From Parachlamydiales bacterium (lineage in GTDB: Bacteria; Chlamydiota; Chlamydiia; Chlamydiales; Rhabdochlamydiaceae): a stretch of DNA of 64,000 nucleotides. The DNA lies in the NCBI GenBank assembly GCA_027459675.1, contig DAIDHO010000001.1, forward strand, positions 1 through 64,000, in the 5' to 3' direction. Of the stretch, positions 43,690 through 53,105 are shown piece after piece. Position 1 is the stretch's first letter, and the number at the start of each line of letters is the position of its first letter. The notes under the pieces were generated by a model. It searched no databases, was not told the origin of the DNA, and saw only the letters and a program-made list of their open reading frames with translations. Both the position numbers and the translations under genes were made by a program.

Positions 43690-45618
43690 CTAAAGAGCTT
43701 TATTTAAAGCTGGGGTAAAAGTGGAGGTTAAGGATTTTGTTTCCATTTCGGTTTTGAGCGCCTTTAAGAAAGTAGACAGGGACATCTCTCCGTGTACTAC
43801 ATTATCGCGGGTTCTCAGAGAAATAGTTTTATGTTCTACTTCTTTATCGCCCACTGTTAACATGTAGTTTATTTGAAGTAGCTGCGCATTTCTAATTTTT
43901 TTATTCACCGATTCACTCGATTCATCCATATCGCAAATCAACCCTGCCTTTGTAATTTCCCTTTTCACTTCATGTGCATATTCAGCGTGACGATCTGCAA
44001 TGGTGATGATACGGATGGGAAGTGGACTGAGCCATAAAGGAAATTTACCCATAAAGTGCTCAATCAAAATCCCAAAGAATCGTTCGATGGAACCAAAAAT
44101 AGCTCGATGTAACATCACAGGTCGTTTTAGCATGCCGTCCTTATCCATATACTCGAGTTCAAATTTTTCTGGAAGAGCCATATCAAGCTGGATAGTCCCA
44201 CATTGCCACGATCTGCCGATGGCATCTTGAATATGAATGTCTATTTTAGGTCCATAGAAAGCGCCGTCTCCTTCATTAATGCGGAAGGGCTGATCCCATT
44301 CCTCTAGGGCACTTTGAAGCCCTTCAGTTGCAATCTCCCAATCTTCATCGGTTCCAATGCTCTCTTTGGGGCGGGTTGAAAGCTCGAGGCGATAGGCAAG
44401 ATTAAAGGTGGAATAAATTTCTTCGATGAGACCTAAAATACCTAAAATTTCAGCTTTAATGTCGGAGGGCTTCATGAAAAGGTGAGCATCATCTTGATGA
44501 AAACCACGGACACGGAAAAGTCCTGAAAGCGCCCCTGAAAACTCATGTCGATGAACATGTCCGAACTCTGCAATTCTTAAAGGAAGGTCGCGATAGCTGT
44601 GGTTTTGAGATTTATAATAAAGCATACAGCCCGGACAATTCATCGGCTTAAGAGCAAAAAATCGCTCTTCGATTTCAAATGCATACATGTTTTGACGGTA
44701 GTGAGACCAGTGGCCTGATTGCTGCCATAGATCTTGGCTCACCAGTTGCGGGGTTTTGATCTCCACGTAGCCTGAGCGTGTCATCAGTTCCCGGATGAAA
44801 TCAACCAGTCGATTCCAGATAATCATTCCTTTGGGATGGATGAAGGGAATGCCAGGAGCTTCTTCTTTAATCGAAAAGAGATCGAGTTTAGGTCCTAAGA
44901 TTTTATGATCCCGTTTTTTTGCTTCTTCCAGCAGATGAAGATATTCTTTTAGTTGCTTTCGGTCAGGAAATGAAATGGCATAGATACGGGTGAGGACTTC
45001 ATTTTTGGCGTCCCCTTTCCAATAGGCGCCCGACGTTTTAAGCACTTTGAAAGCTTTAATTTTCCCAAGGCGGGGAAGGTGAGGCCCCCGGCAGAGATCA
45101 AAAAACTCTCCCTGTTCATAGGCAGAAATCTCTCCTTGCTCCAGTCCTTGGATCAGTTCAACTTTGAAAGGGTTTGATTTAAAACGGGAAATTGCCTCTG
45201 CTTTGTCTTTAAATACATGACGCTTCGTGGCATAATTTTCATCGATAATTTTTTGCGCTTCTTTTTCGATGGAATCAAAATTTTCATCCGATAGTGTAAG
45301 GTTGGCAAAGTCGTAATAAAATCCTTGATCAATAGGAGGGCCAATTGTCGGTTTGGCGTCAGGGAAAAGTCGCAGGATGGCTTGTGCTAGAACGTGGGCA
45401 GAGGTATGCCAAAAAATTTCTTTTCCGATTGACTCTTCAAAAGTGATAAATACCAGCTCATCTCCATTTTTTACGGGTGTGTCGAGGTCATAGAGGACCC
45501 CATTGATTTTAACTGCCAGCGCTTGATCAGGTCCATTGAGATGGAGGTTTTCTGCAATCTCTTTTGCAGAATGCAAATTCTGAGCATTGAAGGGTTTCCC
45601 ATTAACAATAATATTCAT
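43690..45618 (-). CDS. thrS: Threonyl-tRNA synthetase
   Basis: A 642-residue class II synthetase. It has an N-terminal TGS domain (1-60), an editing domain with the zinc-like His-Thr-Ser-Ala-His near 73-77 and Cys-Arg-Gly-Pro-His near 180, motif 2 in [10 protein letters not shown] near 358-367, motif 3 with [10 protein letters not shown] near 510, and a C-terminal anticodon-binding domain. The ATG at 45618 has AGGAATT upstream and gives normal length. Longer starts inside the divergent gene's leader were rejected. It heads the thrS-parA-pGP6-like transcript. Confidence 0.97.
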   Translation of the reverse strand: MNIIVNGKPFNAQNLHSAKEIAENLHLNGPDQALAVKINGVLYDLDTPVKNGDELVFITFEESIGKEIFWHTSAHVLAQAILRLFPDAKPTIGPPIDQGFYYDFANLTLSDENFDSIEKEAQKIIDENYATKRHVFKDKAEAISRFKSNPFKVELIQGLEQGEISAYEQGEFFDLCRGPHLPRLGKIKAFKVLKTSGAYWKGDAKNEVLTRIYAISFPDRKQLKEYLHLLEEAKKRDHKILGPKLDLFSIKEEAPGIPFIHPKGMIIWNRLVDFIRELMTRSGYVEIKTPQLVSQDLWQQSGHWSHYRQNMYAFEIEERFFALKPMNCPGCMLYYKSQNHSYRDLPLRIAEFGHVHRHEFSGALSGLFRVRGFHQDDAHLFMKPSDIKAEILGILGLIEEIYSTFNLAYRLELSTRPKESIGTDEDWEIATEGLQSALEEWDQPFRINEGDGAFYGPKIDIHIQDAIGRSWQCGTIQLDMALPEKFELEYMDKDGMLKRPVMLHRAIFGSIERFFGILIEHFMGKFPLWLSPLPIRIITIADRHAEYAHEVKREITKAGLICDMDESSESVNKKIRNAQLLQINYMLTVGDKEVEHKTISLRTRDNVVHGEMSLSTFLKALKTEMETKSLTSTFTPALNKAL

Positions 45619-45652
45619 AAATTCCTGAATTGATATCCTGTATTCTAAGATA

Positions 45653-48019
45653 ATGGACGAAAAAACCAAAGACCGATTTACTTGGGATCCTTTCTTGCTC
45701 GCCTGTAGAGCGATGGATAAGTCGGAGATTCAAGATTCTTTTTGTTATCGCGCGTTGAGTGAAGCGCGCCTGCTGGCAGAGCAACTTGTGCCTGAAAAAG
45801 GGCCGTTCAGACCCAAAGCTCTGGCTCGTAATATCCCCAATTATGAGGCGGGCTACTCAGACGATGTGATCCAGATGTATCATCAAAGATTTTTGCAAAA
45901 ATGGGAATCAGATTCCACTTTTATGTTTAAATTTCGCCGTTTTTCGCTTCCTCTCTGCCATGCTTATGCAGAAGATGTCATCCGGTGGACGCTCGATCTG
46001 GCGCCGAAAACTCCCCTTCAAGATTATCATATTAAAAGAGCTGTTATTGCGGCCTGCCTTACTCCTTTGCGTCAGAGTATCGGATCATGTTTTGCAACAG
46101 CTCCTGCCATTGAAGTACAACAGTTTTATCTCGACCTTTTTGTAGAGGATCTTTATCAACTTCTCTCTCGAGGCTCCATCCGACGCGTGGTAGATGGGGT
46201 GGAATATACGGCGCCTTTTTGTCTGAGTACAGGAGTAGGTGACCTTAAAAAGATCATCAATCCCGAACGGCCTTATCACGGTTGTTTAGGGCTTATCAGG
46301 GCATTTGAAATAGGAGGGAAAATACCTGAAAATATTTCTTTCAGTGAAAAAATTAATCTCTCAGAAAAGATCTGCCGTCATTATTACCGACCAGGCATGT
46401 GTATAAAAGATTTGATCCTATCATCGATGGGTGAAGAAACGTGTGCCTACTTTAAAAGCGTGGTGGACAACGCACTCTTGAAGATTTGGGAATTTACGCT
46501 TGCATCCTACTGCGATATTAAAATGGAGTTTTCAAAGTGGAATCTAGGATGGTGTGTGGGTCTTCCTCCCCAAGAAGCAGGAGGAATTGGAGAAGTCTTA
46601 TACAAAGCGCTTGAAGAGAGGCTCCAACACATGCATGCCGAGGTTGAAAAGGCTTATCAAGAAGTGATGATTGCTCATGAGCAGCTCCGAGCTGTAGAAA
46701 CATTGGCGGATCATGCAACCACAATGGAAGAATTGCGTCGGATTAAAGCAGAAGGAATTGGAAAGGCTCATCATCTAAACGTCTGTGAAGATCTCTACGA
46801 ACAGGCGCAAGAAAAAGAAAAAATGATCTCAGAAATCTTGCCATTTCTGATTCGACATTATACAGATTTTTTTCAAAAAAATTTTCAAGAAATTTATGAT
46901 CCTGAGTTTGTCGATGAAACAAGAGGTTATTATGAAGATAGACAGGCAGGTTTTAGGCTCGTTTATAAGCATGGAAGATCTGAAACCTCTCTTTGGACCT
47001 CTATCCACAATCGAGAACAGTTTATCGCTGTGTTAGATGAATTTTTTAGATCTGTTGAAACGCCTCTTTGCCACTTTTGCGAAGGAGTTTATCAGAAACA
47101 GCTTGTTTCAGAAATGACAACGGTTATTTTAAACCACCTGCAAACACCCGCATTTTTTGATTCTACCTTTAGACGAGCGCAGCAAAGAGGCAGAATGCCA
47201 TGGGCTTATAGCGCCGGAGGAAATGTGGAGCAAATCGCCTCTTTGTACTATCGACAAACTTCCTCTCTCAAATCAGAAAGTAGGCCTATCCAAGATGAAC
47301 TCGATCTTTTTACCTTTATCATTGAAGCAATGAAAGGACTTTCTCCTACAACTACCAATGAATTTATTAAGGATCGAGATAGGGGACTTCTTTTTCAATC
47401 CCCTACCCATGTCTGTCTTCTTCTTCCAGGTGTTCCTCTCTTTCAGAAAGCATGGAGTGATCGAGGTTTTACTTATACCTGGATTCGGGATCAATGGATA
47501 GACCCTGCCCGCCAATTTTATCTAGAACAACAAATTTCCAAAGAAGAACAACGAGAACTTTATCGAAGATTGGGAGTCGAAAAAGAGCTAAAACCTTCCA
47601 TGACAATCGACGATTTTTCAAGATCTCTCAAACAAATTCCCACTGCTATTCTCGGATCTTTTTTATTTCAAACTCTTCCTTTAATTCCTAAAGAGAAATG
47701 TCAAGCGCTTTTACATACCAAGTCGGAGGCCCTTCCCCCCTTTTTATCTTCCGCAGAGCTTTTTCAATGGATGTTTAAGTTTTCAGAAGGCTCTTCAAGA
47801 GAAGCAGTGCGTGCTTCCATGCGAGAACTTAAGCTAGCATCCAGCTGTTTTCTATTTGCAGATACTAACTGGCCGAATGGGTATTTCAGCTTTGTCATTC
47901 ATCCGATCACCCTTGAGCTGGAGGTATGGAAAACAGATCGGGCGGGTGTATGTGGGGCGGGCTTACCCCTTGTTAAAAGTTGGTTTGGAAAGGAGGCTTG
48001 GTCGATTTTTTTAAAGTAG
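45653..48019 (+). CDS. Large protein with a papain-like cysteine motif, unknown
   Basis: A 788-residue soluble protein with no signal peptide. Residues 141-150 read [10 protein letters not shown], similar to the papain active-site motif Gln-x-x-Gly-Ser-Cys-Trp-Ala, with candidate Cys146. Near the C-terminus, after Trp-Pro-Asn-Gly-Tyr, a Val-Ile-His-Pro segment (about 743-746) could supply the histidine. A helical stretch near 315-400 is likely coiled coil. The papain reading is my inference and may be chance. I do not know the family, though a gene next to thrS is also hypothetical in Chlamydia. It is divergent from thrS with a 34-base gap, and the ribosome-binding site is weak. Confidence 0.7.
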   Translation: MDEKTKDRFTWDPFLLACRAMDKSEIQDSFCYRALSEARLLAEQLVPEKGPFRPKALARNIPNYEAGYSDDVIQMYHQRFLQKWESDSTFMFKFRRFSLPLCHAYAEDVIRWTLDLAPKTPLQDYHIKRAVIAACLTPLRQSIGSCFATAPAIEVQQFYLDLFVEDLYQLLSRGSIRRVVDGVEYTAPFCLSTGVGDLKKIINPERPYHGCLGLIRAFEIGGKIPENISFSEKINLSEKICRHYYRPGMCIKDLILSSMGEETCAYFKSVVDNALLKIWEFTLASYCDIKMEFSKWNLGWCVGLPPQEAGGIGEVLYKALEERLQHMHAEVEKAYQEVMIAHEQLRAVETLADHATTMEELRRIKAEGIGKAHHLNVCEDLYEQAQEKEKMISEILPFLIRHYTDFFQKNFQEIYDPEFVDETRGYYEDRQAGFRLVYKHGRSETSLWTSIHNREQFIAVLDEFFRSVETPLCHFCEGVYQKQLVSEMTTVILNHLQTPAFFDSTFRRAQQRGRMPWAYSAGGNVEQIASLYYRQTSSLKSESRPIQDELDLFTFIIEAMKGLSPTTTNEFIKDRDRGLLFQSPTHVCLLLPGVPLFQKAWSDRGFTYTWIRDQWIDPARQFYLEQQISKEEQRELYRRLGVEKELKPSMTIDDFSRSLKQIPTAILGSFLFQTLPLIPKEKCQALLHTKSEALPPFLSSAELFQWMFKFSEGSSREAVRASMRELKLASSCFLFADTNWPNGYFSFVIHPITLELEVWKTDRAGVCGAGLPLVKSWFGKEAWSIFLK

Positions 48020-48053
48020 ACCTCAATTTTCACAAGAAGCTAGAATAACAAAA

Positions 48054-48824
48054 GTGAAATCTCTAATGTTTTTTTTACTGATGTTCTGCCTTCCTCTTTC
48101 AGCACTTTACATGGGCAGTCCAGTGGAACCTCAAATCATGGAACGCGGATTTTGGATCTCAGAGGAGGCTTCCTTCGGCCTGAAAGTGGGATATCAAGGT
48201 GATAGAGTGATCACTCGGAAAATGCGTCCTAGCGGAAACGCGCATGGAAAAATTGACACCATGGCCCTCTCTTTCGATCAAGGAGTTATGACTCTCAATT
48301 ATTTAGATAGAGTTGAAATGTATGGATCGGCAGGTGCGATGCATGCAAAGCTTTCTCAACGGCCCTCCTTCGATCAAAACCGGCGCCACTACCAAACCCA
48401 AGAGGGATGGACCGCCGGTGTCGGAGGAAGGTTTTTGCTTGCCCAATGGGGAAAGACGGTGATTGGGATAGATGGAAAGGCTCAATGGGGTCGCCCTCGT
48501 ATAAAAAAGGTATCCGGCCGGGGCGTTTCAAACAATAGAGAGAGTCGTCTGAAATATTGCGAGTGGCAAGCTTCTTTTGCCGTGTCTTACACAGCAGGCT
48601 GGTTGACCCCTTATCTGGGAGTCAAATATTCCAACGTACATGCTAAGGTCAATCGTCTTTCTTCTTCCATTTACCCCCATGGGCAATTTAAATTGATCAA
48701 TCAAGATCGCTTTGGCTGTGCAGTGGGCTGTACCCTTTCTCCTGGTAAACTTTTTGATGTTTTCGCTGAAGTCCAACTGTTTGACGAACAGGCAGTTTCA
48801 TTTGGCGGGAACGTAAGGTTTTAA
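48054..48824 (+). CDS. MOMP-like outer-membrane protein
   Basis: A 256-residue secreted protein with a signal peptide (1-17, ending Leu-Ser-Ala-Leu). The mature start Gly-Ser-Pro-Val-Glu-Pro-Gln-Ile-Met resembles the chlamydial major outer membrane protein (Gly-Asn-Pro-Ala-Glu-Pro-Ser-Leu-Met), and a Lys-Val-Gly-Tyr-Gln-Gly-Asp strand follows. Alternating aromatic strands run to a C-terminal phenylalanine, the usual signal for barrel insertion. It is shorter than classical MOMP (about 390 residues), so it belongs to the MOMP-like families of environmental chlamydiae, probably a porin. It starts 34 bases after the previous gene and converges with the small gene at 48821. Confidence 0.8.
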   Translation: MKSLMFFLLMFCLPLSALYMGSPVEPQIMERGFWISEEASFGLKVGYQGDRVITRKMRPSGNAHGKIDTMALSFDQGVMTLNYLDRVEMYGSAGAMHAKLSQRPSFDQNRRHYQTQEGWTAGVGGRFLLAQWGKTVIGIDGKAQWGRPRIKKVSGRGVSNNRESRLKYCEWQASFAVSYTAGWLTPYLGVKYSNVHAKVNRLSSSIYPHGQFKLINQDRFGCAVGCTLSPGKLFDVFAEVQLFDEQAVSFGGNVRF

Positions 48825-48985
48825 TAGACGTCTCCGATCTGCATGTTGAGGATATTTCGTGACCCCATTCTTCGCATATCCATTTCTTTTAAATGGATAA
48901 CTTCTCCAATTTGTTCTAACTCCTTTTCAATCACCTTTTGCACATTCTTTTGGGCTTCATTATTTTTTAAAGAGATTCGACTCAT
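48821..48985 (-). CDS. Overlooked 54-residue protein
   Basis: A 54-residue basic/acidic helical protein. The ATG at 48985 is preceded by AGGAGG with good spacing, the strongest ribosome-binding site in the area, and the frame stops at 48821-48823, four bases inside the end of the MOMP-like gene. The sequence begins Met-Ser-Arg-Ile-Ser-Leu-Lys-Asn-Asn-Glu and contains an amphipathic helix with Lys-Glu-Leu-Glu-Gln-Ile-Gly. No signal peptide or membrane segment is seen. Function unknown. A small DNA- or protein-binding role is conceivable. It was found by reading the leader upstream of the barrel gene at 49170. Confidence 0.65.
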   Translation of the reverse strand: MSRISLKNNEAQKNVQKVIEKELEQIGEVIHLKEMDMRRMGSRNILNMQIGDVY

Positions 48986-49169
48986 TTTCTCCTCCTAGTT
49001 AGAATTTATTTAGGCTTAGCAGGATATTTTATTAATTCAACTGAAATGTATGAATGTTTTGATAATTGAAAGTCACTTTGCGAGCGGCTTTTATCGAATT
49101 CTATCTTTGCAAAAAAACGGATGGCAGCTTTATACTTACTCACTCATAATAAGAAATGGGGAGAGAATG

Positions 49170-50390
49170 ATGTCACTATCGCGACGACTTGTTCTACTAA
49201 ATGGGGCTATATTTCTAACTAGAACAGTGTGCGCTGCTGGAGATGTGGAAACACAGGATATTCAAGCTTTTCGGGATTGGATCAATTCTAAACGAATGAT
49301 TACAGTACGTGAGCTTGGAGGCCAGCTTTCTATCAGCGGTGATGTCCATGCCGAACTTCAATCGACTTCTATGGTTAAAAATGGGAAGGCAGAGCGAGGA
49401 GGAAAAGGAAAAGATGCGCATAATCTGTATGATGTAGAGTTCAATTTGATGGTGGATTACCGAACGGACAGATCTTGGCTTGCGTCTCGCCTCCGTTTTG
49501 ATAACGATGCTGGAATTACGACTGAACATGTAGGAAGTGGTAAAACGGATAAAATTAAACTCGATAGAGCCTATTGGGGATATCGGTTACTGGATGGAGA
49601 CCGCCATACCATGGATCTTGAAATCGGAAGACGGGGAGCCATGACGGTCTTATTTGATTCAAGGCTGATGTTTGGAGTTAATTTTGATGGGCTGACCTTT
49701 AAGGACAGCTATGCGGTGGACAATGTGGGAGATTTGTATTATCAACTTGGCGCCTTTATCGTGAATGAAAAACACAATCAGGCAGCCTATGGAGGCGAAG
49801 CTGGAATTCTTAATATTGCCAACACGGGCTTTTACACCAAGTATTCTTTTATCGATTGGGATACTAAGGATAATGTAAAATTTCCTAAACAATTTCACTT
49901 TATTGTTTCTCACCTGCTTTTGGGATATAAATGGATCCCGCAGATTCTCGATCGGCCGGTGGTCATCTATTGGGGCAACCTTTATAACCATCGAGCCCGT
50001 GGAATTAATTTAACGAGGGGAAAGAAAGCCAATTACGGCGGCTATTTAGGCTTTACTTTGGGAGCTTTAAAATTGGCAGGTGATTGGTCCTTAGATATGA
50101 ATTATCAATTATTACAAGCCCAAGCTATTCCTGATTTTGATGTCTCAGGTATTGGGATGGGCAGTAAAGCGGAAAATTCTTTTTATACGTACCGCAATAC
50201 GGCTGTGACAAACAGACGATATGCAGAAGGAAATGTCAATTATCGAGGATTTGAAATCACGCTCCAGTATCTGATTAGCAATAATTTGAACTTCTGGCAG
50301 CAATGGAGGCAATCCATTACTCTCGACAACCACATTGGGCCTCATCGTCGCTATAAGCAGTACGAAATCGATTTCATCTATTCTTTCTAA
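49170..50390 (+). CDS. Outer-membrane beta-barrel protein
   Basis: About 406 residues. With the start at 49170 the protein opens with a signal peptide (Ser-Arg-Arg-Leu-Val-Leu-Leu, cleaved near Cys-Ala-Ala). The ATG at 49167 is also possible, but GGGGAG lies at better spacing for 49170. The longer open frame from 49050 would bury the signal peptide and was rejected. The mature part is built of alternating strands such as Val-Glu-Phe-Asn-Leu-Met-Val-Asp-Tyr and ends with a C-terminal phenylalanine after Tyr-Ser, typical of a porin. It resembles putative porins (LbtU/OprB-like) in general plan, but I cannot assign a substrate. A response regulator gene follows 60 bases later. Confidence 0.78.
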   Translation: MSLSRRLVLLNGAIFLTRTVCAAGDVETQDIQAFRDWINSKRMITVRELGGQLSISGDVHAELQSTSMVKNGKAERGGKGKDAHNLYDVEFNLMVDYRTDRSWLASRLRFDNDAGITTEHVGSGKTDKIKLDRAYWGYRLLDGDRHTMDLEIGRRGAMTVLFDSRLMFGVNFDGLTFKDSYAVDNVGDLYYQLGAFIVNEKHNQAAYGGEAGILNIANTGFYTKYSFIDWDTKDNVKFPKQFHFIVSHLLLGYKWIPQILDRPVVIYWGNLYNHRARGINLTRGKKANYGGYLGFTLGALKLAGDWSLDMNYQLLQAQAIPDFDVSGIGMGSKAENSFYTYRNTAVTNRRYAEGNVNYRGFEITLQYLISNNLNFWQQWRQSITLDNHIGPHRRYKQYEIDFIYSF

Positions 50391-50450
50391 GAGAAGAAAA
50401 AGAGTGAATTTTTTTCTTTCTCCTGATTAAATTCTCTTGTGGAGGATTTC

Positions 50451-51170
50451 ATGAGTCATAAAAAGCGACTATTACTCATTGAAGACGAAGAAGATATCGC
50501 CTCGCTCATCAAACTCCAAGCGGAGTTATCAGGTTATAAGCTGCATGTGGAAGTCGATGGTCTCAATGGATTTCGGGCGGTAGAAAGGGAAAAACCCGAT
50601 CTTGTCATCCTTGATATTATGCTTCCTGGTCAAAATGGATTTGATATCTGTCGGAAGATGAAAAACAATTCCGAATTAAAAAATATTCCCGTGATCATTC
50701 TTTCCGCAAAAGGGGAGGAGCTCGATGTTATTCTGGGATTAGAGTTGGGGGCCGATGATTATGTGGCAAAACCTTTTTCTCCCAAAATTCTTTTTTCTCG
50801 TATCAAAGCGGTATTGCGTCGGAGGAAGGAGCCCGAAAAAATGCCTAAGGTGATGTCTTTTGGGGATTTCCAACTCGATGTAGATCGATACCTTCTGAAA
50901 AAATCAGATAAAACTATATCTATCACTTTATCGGAATTTGGCATCTTAAAAAGGCTTCTTGCTAACCGGGGGAAAGTGTTGACCCGCAATCAACTTTTAA
51001 CAGATATTCATAACGACGACGCTTTTATTGTGGATCGTAATATCGATGTCCATATTGCTTCTCTTCGCAAAAAACTGGGTCCCCATTTCGATGCTATAGA
51101 AACAGTTCGAGGGGTGGGTTATCGGTTTCGTGATGAAAGCCTGACGACTTCTAATACCGAGCCGAGTTAA
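50451..51170 (+). CDS. OmpR/PhoB-family response regulator
   Basis: A 239-residue regulator. The receiver domain (1-120) has the acidic pair Glu11-Asp12, phospho-acceptor Asp55 in Leu-Asp-Ile-Met-Leu-Pro-Gly, Ser85 and Lys107 in Lys-Pro-Phe, so it should be phosphorylatable, unlike the atypical ChxR of Chlamydia. The C-terminal winged helix (about 135-232) has Leu-Ser-Glu-Phe and Arg-Asn-Gln-Leu recognition segments ending Val-Arg-Gly-Val-Gly-Tyr-Arg-Phe. A GGAGG site precedes the ATG at 50451. No histidine kinase is adjacent. The neighbouring barrel and lipoprotein genes are plausible targets. Confidence 0.93.
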   Translation: MSHKKRLLLIEDEEDIASLIKLQAELSGYKLHVEVDGLNGFRAVEREKPDLVILDIMLPGQNGFDICRKMKNNSELKNIPVIILSAKGEELDVILGLELGADDYVAKPFSPKILFSRIKAVLRRRKEPEKMPKVMSFGDFQLDVDRYLLKKSDKTISITLSEFGILKRLLANRGKVLTRNQLLTDIHNDDAFIVDRNIDVHIASLRKKLGPHFDAIETVRGVGYRFRDESLTTSNTEPS

Positions 51171-51226
51171 AAGTCTATGGGGGAATCTCTTTCATTTTGC
51201 AACTACTTGAGAGGAGAATGCGCTCA

Positions 51227-51670
51227 ATGGGAACTCATATTTTGAAAATGACTTTCCCCTTCGTTTTTTTGCTAGGGTGCTCTACTCATACAGGCACGGG
51301 AGCCTTGGTGGGAGGAGGTTTGGGAGCAATGGGAGGAGCCGCCATCACAGGTTCTGGAACAGGCGCTCTGATAGGCGCTGGATTGGGGGTTGCAGCAGGG
51401 GCCCTAGTGGGAGCGGTCCTTGATGCAGAAGATCGGAAAGCCCTTGATCGAGAAAGCCCTCGCACTACTCGCAAAATTGATCGGGGAGAACAGCTTTCCA
51501 CAACTGATGTCAAAAAAATGTCGAAAGCAGGTCTGTCCGATGATGTCATCATCCATCAAATTGATGCAACCCATAGTGTTTTTCATCTGAGTAGTGCTGA
51601 CATTATCGATCTTAAAAAAGCCGGTGTTTCTCAACGCATTATTAACCACATGATCCAAACCAGCCCATAA
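51227..51670 (+). CDS. Glycine-zipper lipoprotein
   Basis: A 147-residue lipoprotein. The signal sequence ends Leu-Leu-Gly-Cys. Residues about 25-65 form a glycine zipper (repeated Gly-Ala-Leu-Val/Ile-Gly-Gly/Ala-Gly-Leu-Gly), a helical hairpin that inserts into or packs against membranes. The C-terminus has two related helices with Lys-Ala-Gly-(Leu/Val)-Ser followed by Ile-x-His-x-Ile, one near 97-111 and one near 128-142. Similar proteins occur in gammaproteobacteria and chlamydiae without a proven role, perhaps envelope stability. I chose the ATG at 51227. An ATG at 51218 lies too close to the GAGGAG site. It may be regulated by the adjacent response regulator. Confidence 0.72.
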   Translation: MGTHILKMTFPFVFLLGCSTHTGTGALVGGGLGAMGGAAITGSGTGALIGAGLGVAAGALVGAVLDAEDRKALDRESPRTTRKIDRGEQLSTTDVKKMSKAGLSDDVIIHQIDATHSVFHLSSADIIDLKKAGVSQRIINHMIQTSP

Positions 51671-51685
51671 CACAGACCTTTAGAA

Positions 51686-51729
51686 TGCAGGCCTCTCTAG
51701 GGTAACGACTGAGGATAGGTAGGCCTGCA
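51686..51729. terminator. Inverted repeat between convergent genes
   Basis: TGCAGGCCT (51686-51694) and AGGCCTGCA (51721-51729) are perfect inverted copies separated by 26 bases. The right arm lies in the last codons of the MFS gene. It may be a terminator or protein-binding site. There is no T run. Confidence 0.35.
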
Positions 51730-52980
51730 ATGTGTCTCTTTAATGCCCATGAGGGTGAGTAAAGAGAGGATCAAATAGGCAGGTAAGGTCAAAAATGCCG
51801 CCTTATAGGCAGTTATTGAAAAGACGCGCGCTCCATCGACTACTTTGCCATCCCAACTCATATCTAAAAACTGTCCTGTTAAAGGATCGGAAAAAGCGCC
51901 AAGAAGCGCATCAAACGCATTCATGAACCCAATGGCGGTGGCTGCCAAAAGAGGGGCGTTGATTTCTCGGATCATTGTAAAGCAGAGCAAAAAACTGCTG
52001 ATGGAGAATCCGAATAGAAAGAGGAGCATGGCCAGCCAAGAGGTAGAGATCACAGGAAGGTAAATCACTGCTGTGATGGAAAAAAGCGAAATAAAGGTTC
52101 CCCACCACATGACAAGACGTCGTTTGCCTAGCCAATCTGAAAACCAACCTAAAAGGGGCGCTCCCAAGGCAAACCCGATAAAGATGAGAGAAACCATCTG
52201 GGCTGCCATATTAGAGTTGATCTCAAAACTCTCCGCTATAAAAGAGACGCCCCACAGCCCTCCGAAGACCATGACAGGCGCAAAGGCAAATCCGCTATAG
52301 ATCGAGAGCCACCAGGACTGAGAATTTTTAAAGACCTGTCGGATGCTGTCCCATAATTTTATTTTTGGAGAGGCAATGTGGCGTTCTCTTTCATGAGCAG
52401 GTGATTTATCGCGCACCACAAGCCAAAATAGAATAGCTAAAATCATTCCTGCCATCCCCATGAATTGAATGGCCTGTCTCCATTCCAGTCGTTCAATAAA
52501 AGCAGCGAGAGGCGCTTGCCCTCCCACAGCTCCCAACATGGCCATTGTCATCATGAGTCCTGCCATAAATGCAAAATGCCTGTAAGGGAACCAGTTCGCA
52601 ATTAGTTTTAAGCAATTGACAGCTGCAAAGGCAGCGCCAGTCCCTGTTAAAAAACGGCCTACTCCCGCCATTAAAATAGAATCTGCTTTGGCAAACACAA
52701 GGCTGCCTACAGCGCATAAACCAATGGCCAATGTCGTGGTTTTTCGGGGTCCAAATCGATCAAGAAGCAAGCCCGCCGGAATTTGTAAAATCAAATAAGC
52801 ATAGAAATAAGAAGCCGCTAAGTTCCCGAGCTCAGCCCCCCCTATTTGGAAGGTGTGCATGAGCGTCTTGGTCATCACACTGGGAGATACCTCGATTGCA
52901 TATTTGTAGAACATGAAGAGGGCGCTGAGGAGCCAAATCGTCCATGCCCGAATAGGAAATTTTAATTTCTCATACTTCAT
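51697..52980 (-). CDS. MFS transporter, unknown substrate
   Basis: A 427-residue inner-membrane protein with 12 helices. It has Gly-Leu-Leu-Leu-Asp-Arg-Phe-Gly-Pro-Arg-Lys (motif A) near 75-85, an Arg-Phe-Leu-Thr-Gly-Thr-Gly-Ala-Ala helix 4, and a second motif A-like Gly-Trp-Phe-Ser-Asp-Trp-Leu-Gly-Lys-Arg-Arg in the other half. The pattern is that of organic anion/sugar-phosphate-type MFS permeases and not of drug pumps. It stands alone. Specificity cannot be told from sequence. Confidence 0.82.
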   Translation of the reverse strand: MKYEKLKFPIRAWTIWLLSALFMFYKYAIEVSPSVMTKTLMHTFQIGGAELGNLAASYFYAYLILQIPAGLLLDRFGPRKTTTLAIGLCAVGSLVFAKADSILMAGVGRFLTGTGAAFAAVNCLKLIANWFPYRHFAFMAGLMMTMAMLGAVGGQAPLAAFIERLEWRQAIQFMGMAGMILAILFWLVVRDKSPAHERERHIASPKIKLWDSIRQVFKNSQSWWLSIYSGFAFAPVMVFGGLWGVSFIAESFEINSNMAAQMVSLIFIGFALGAPLLGWFSDWLGKRRLVMWWGTFISLFSITAVIYLPVISTSWLAMLLFLFGFSISSFLLCFTMIREINAPLLAATAIGFMNAFDALLGAFSDPLTGQFLDMSWDGKVVDGARVFSITAYKAAFLTLPAYLILSLLTLMGIKETHCRPTYPQSLP

Positions 52981-53105
52981 TTTTTTCCAAACTTTTGCAA
53001 ATGGTAAAGAAGAATCTTATAGAAATCAATTTAAAATATTTTTTTTGTCTTGGAGTCAATTTTTTAATTGTGATTAAATGCCCCAAGAGTCGTATATTTG
53101 TGCAG

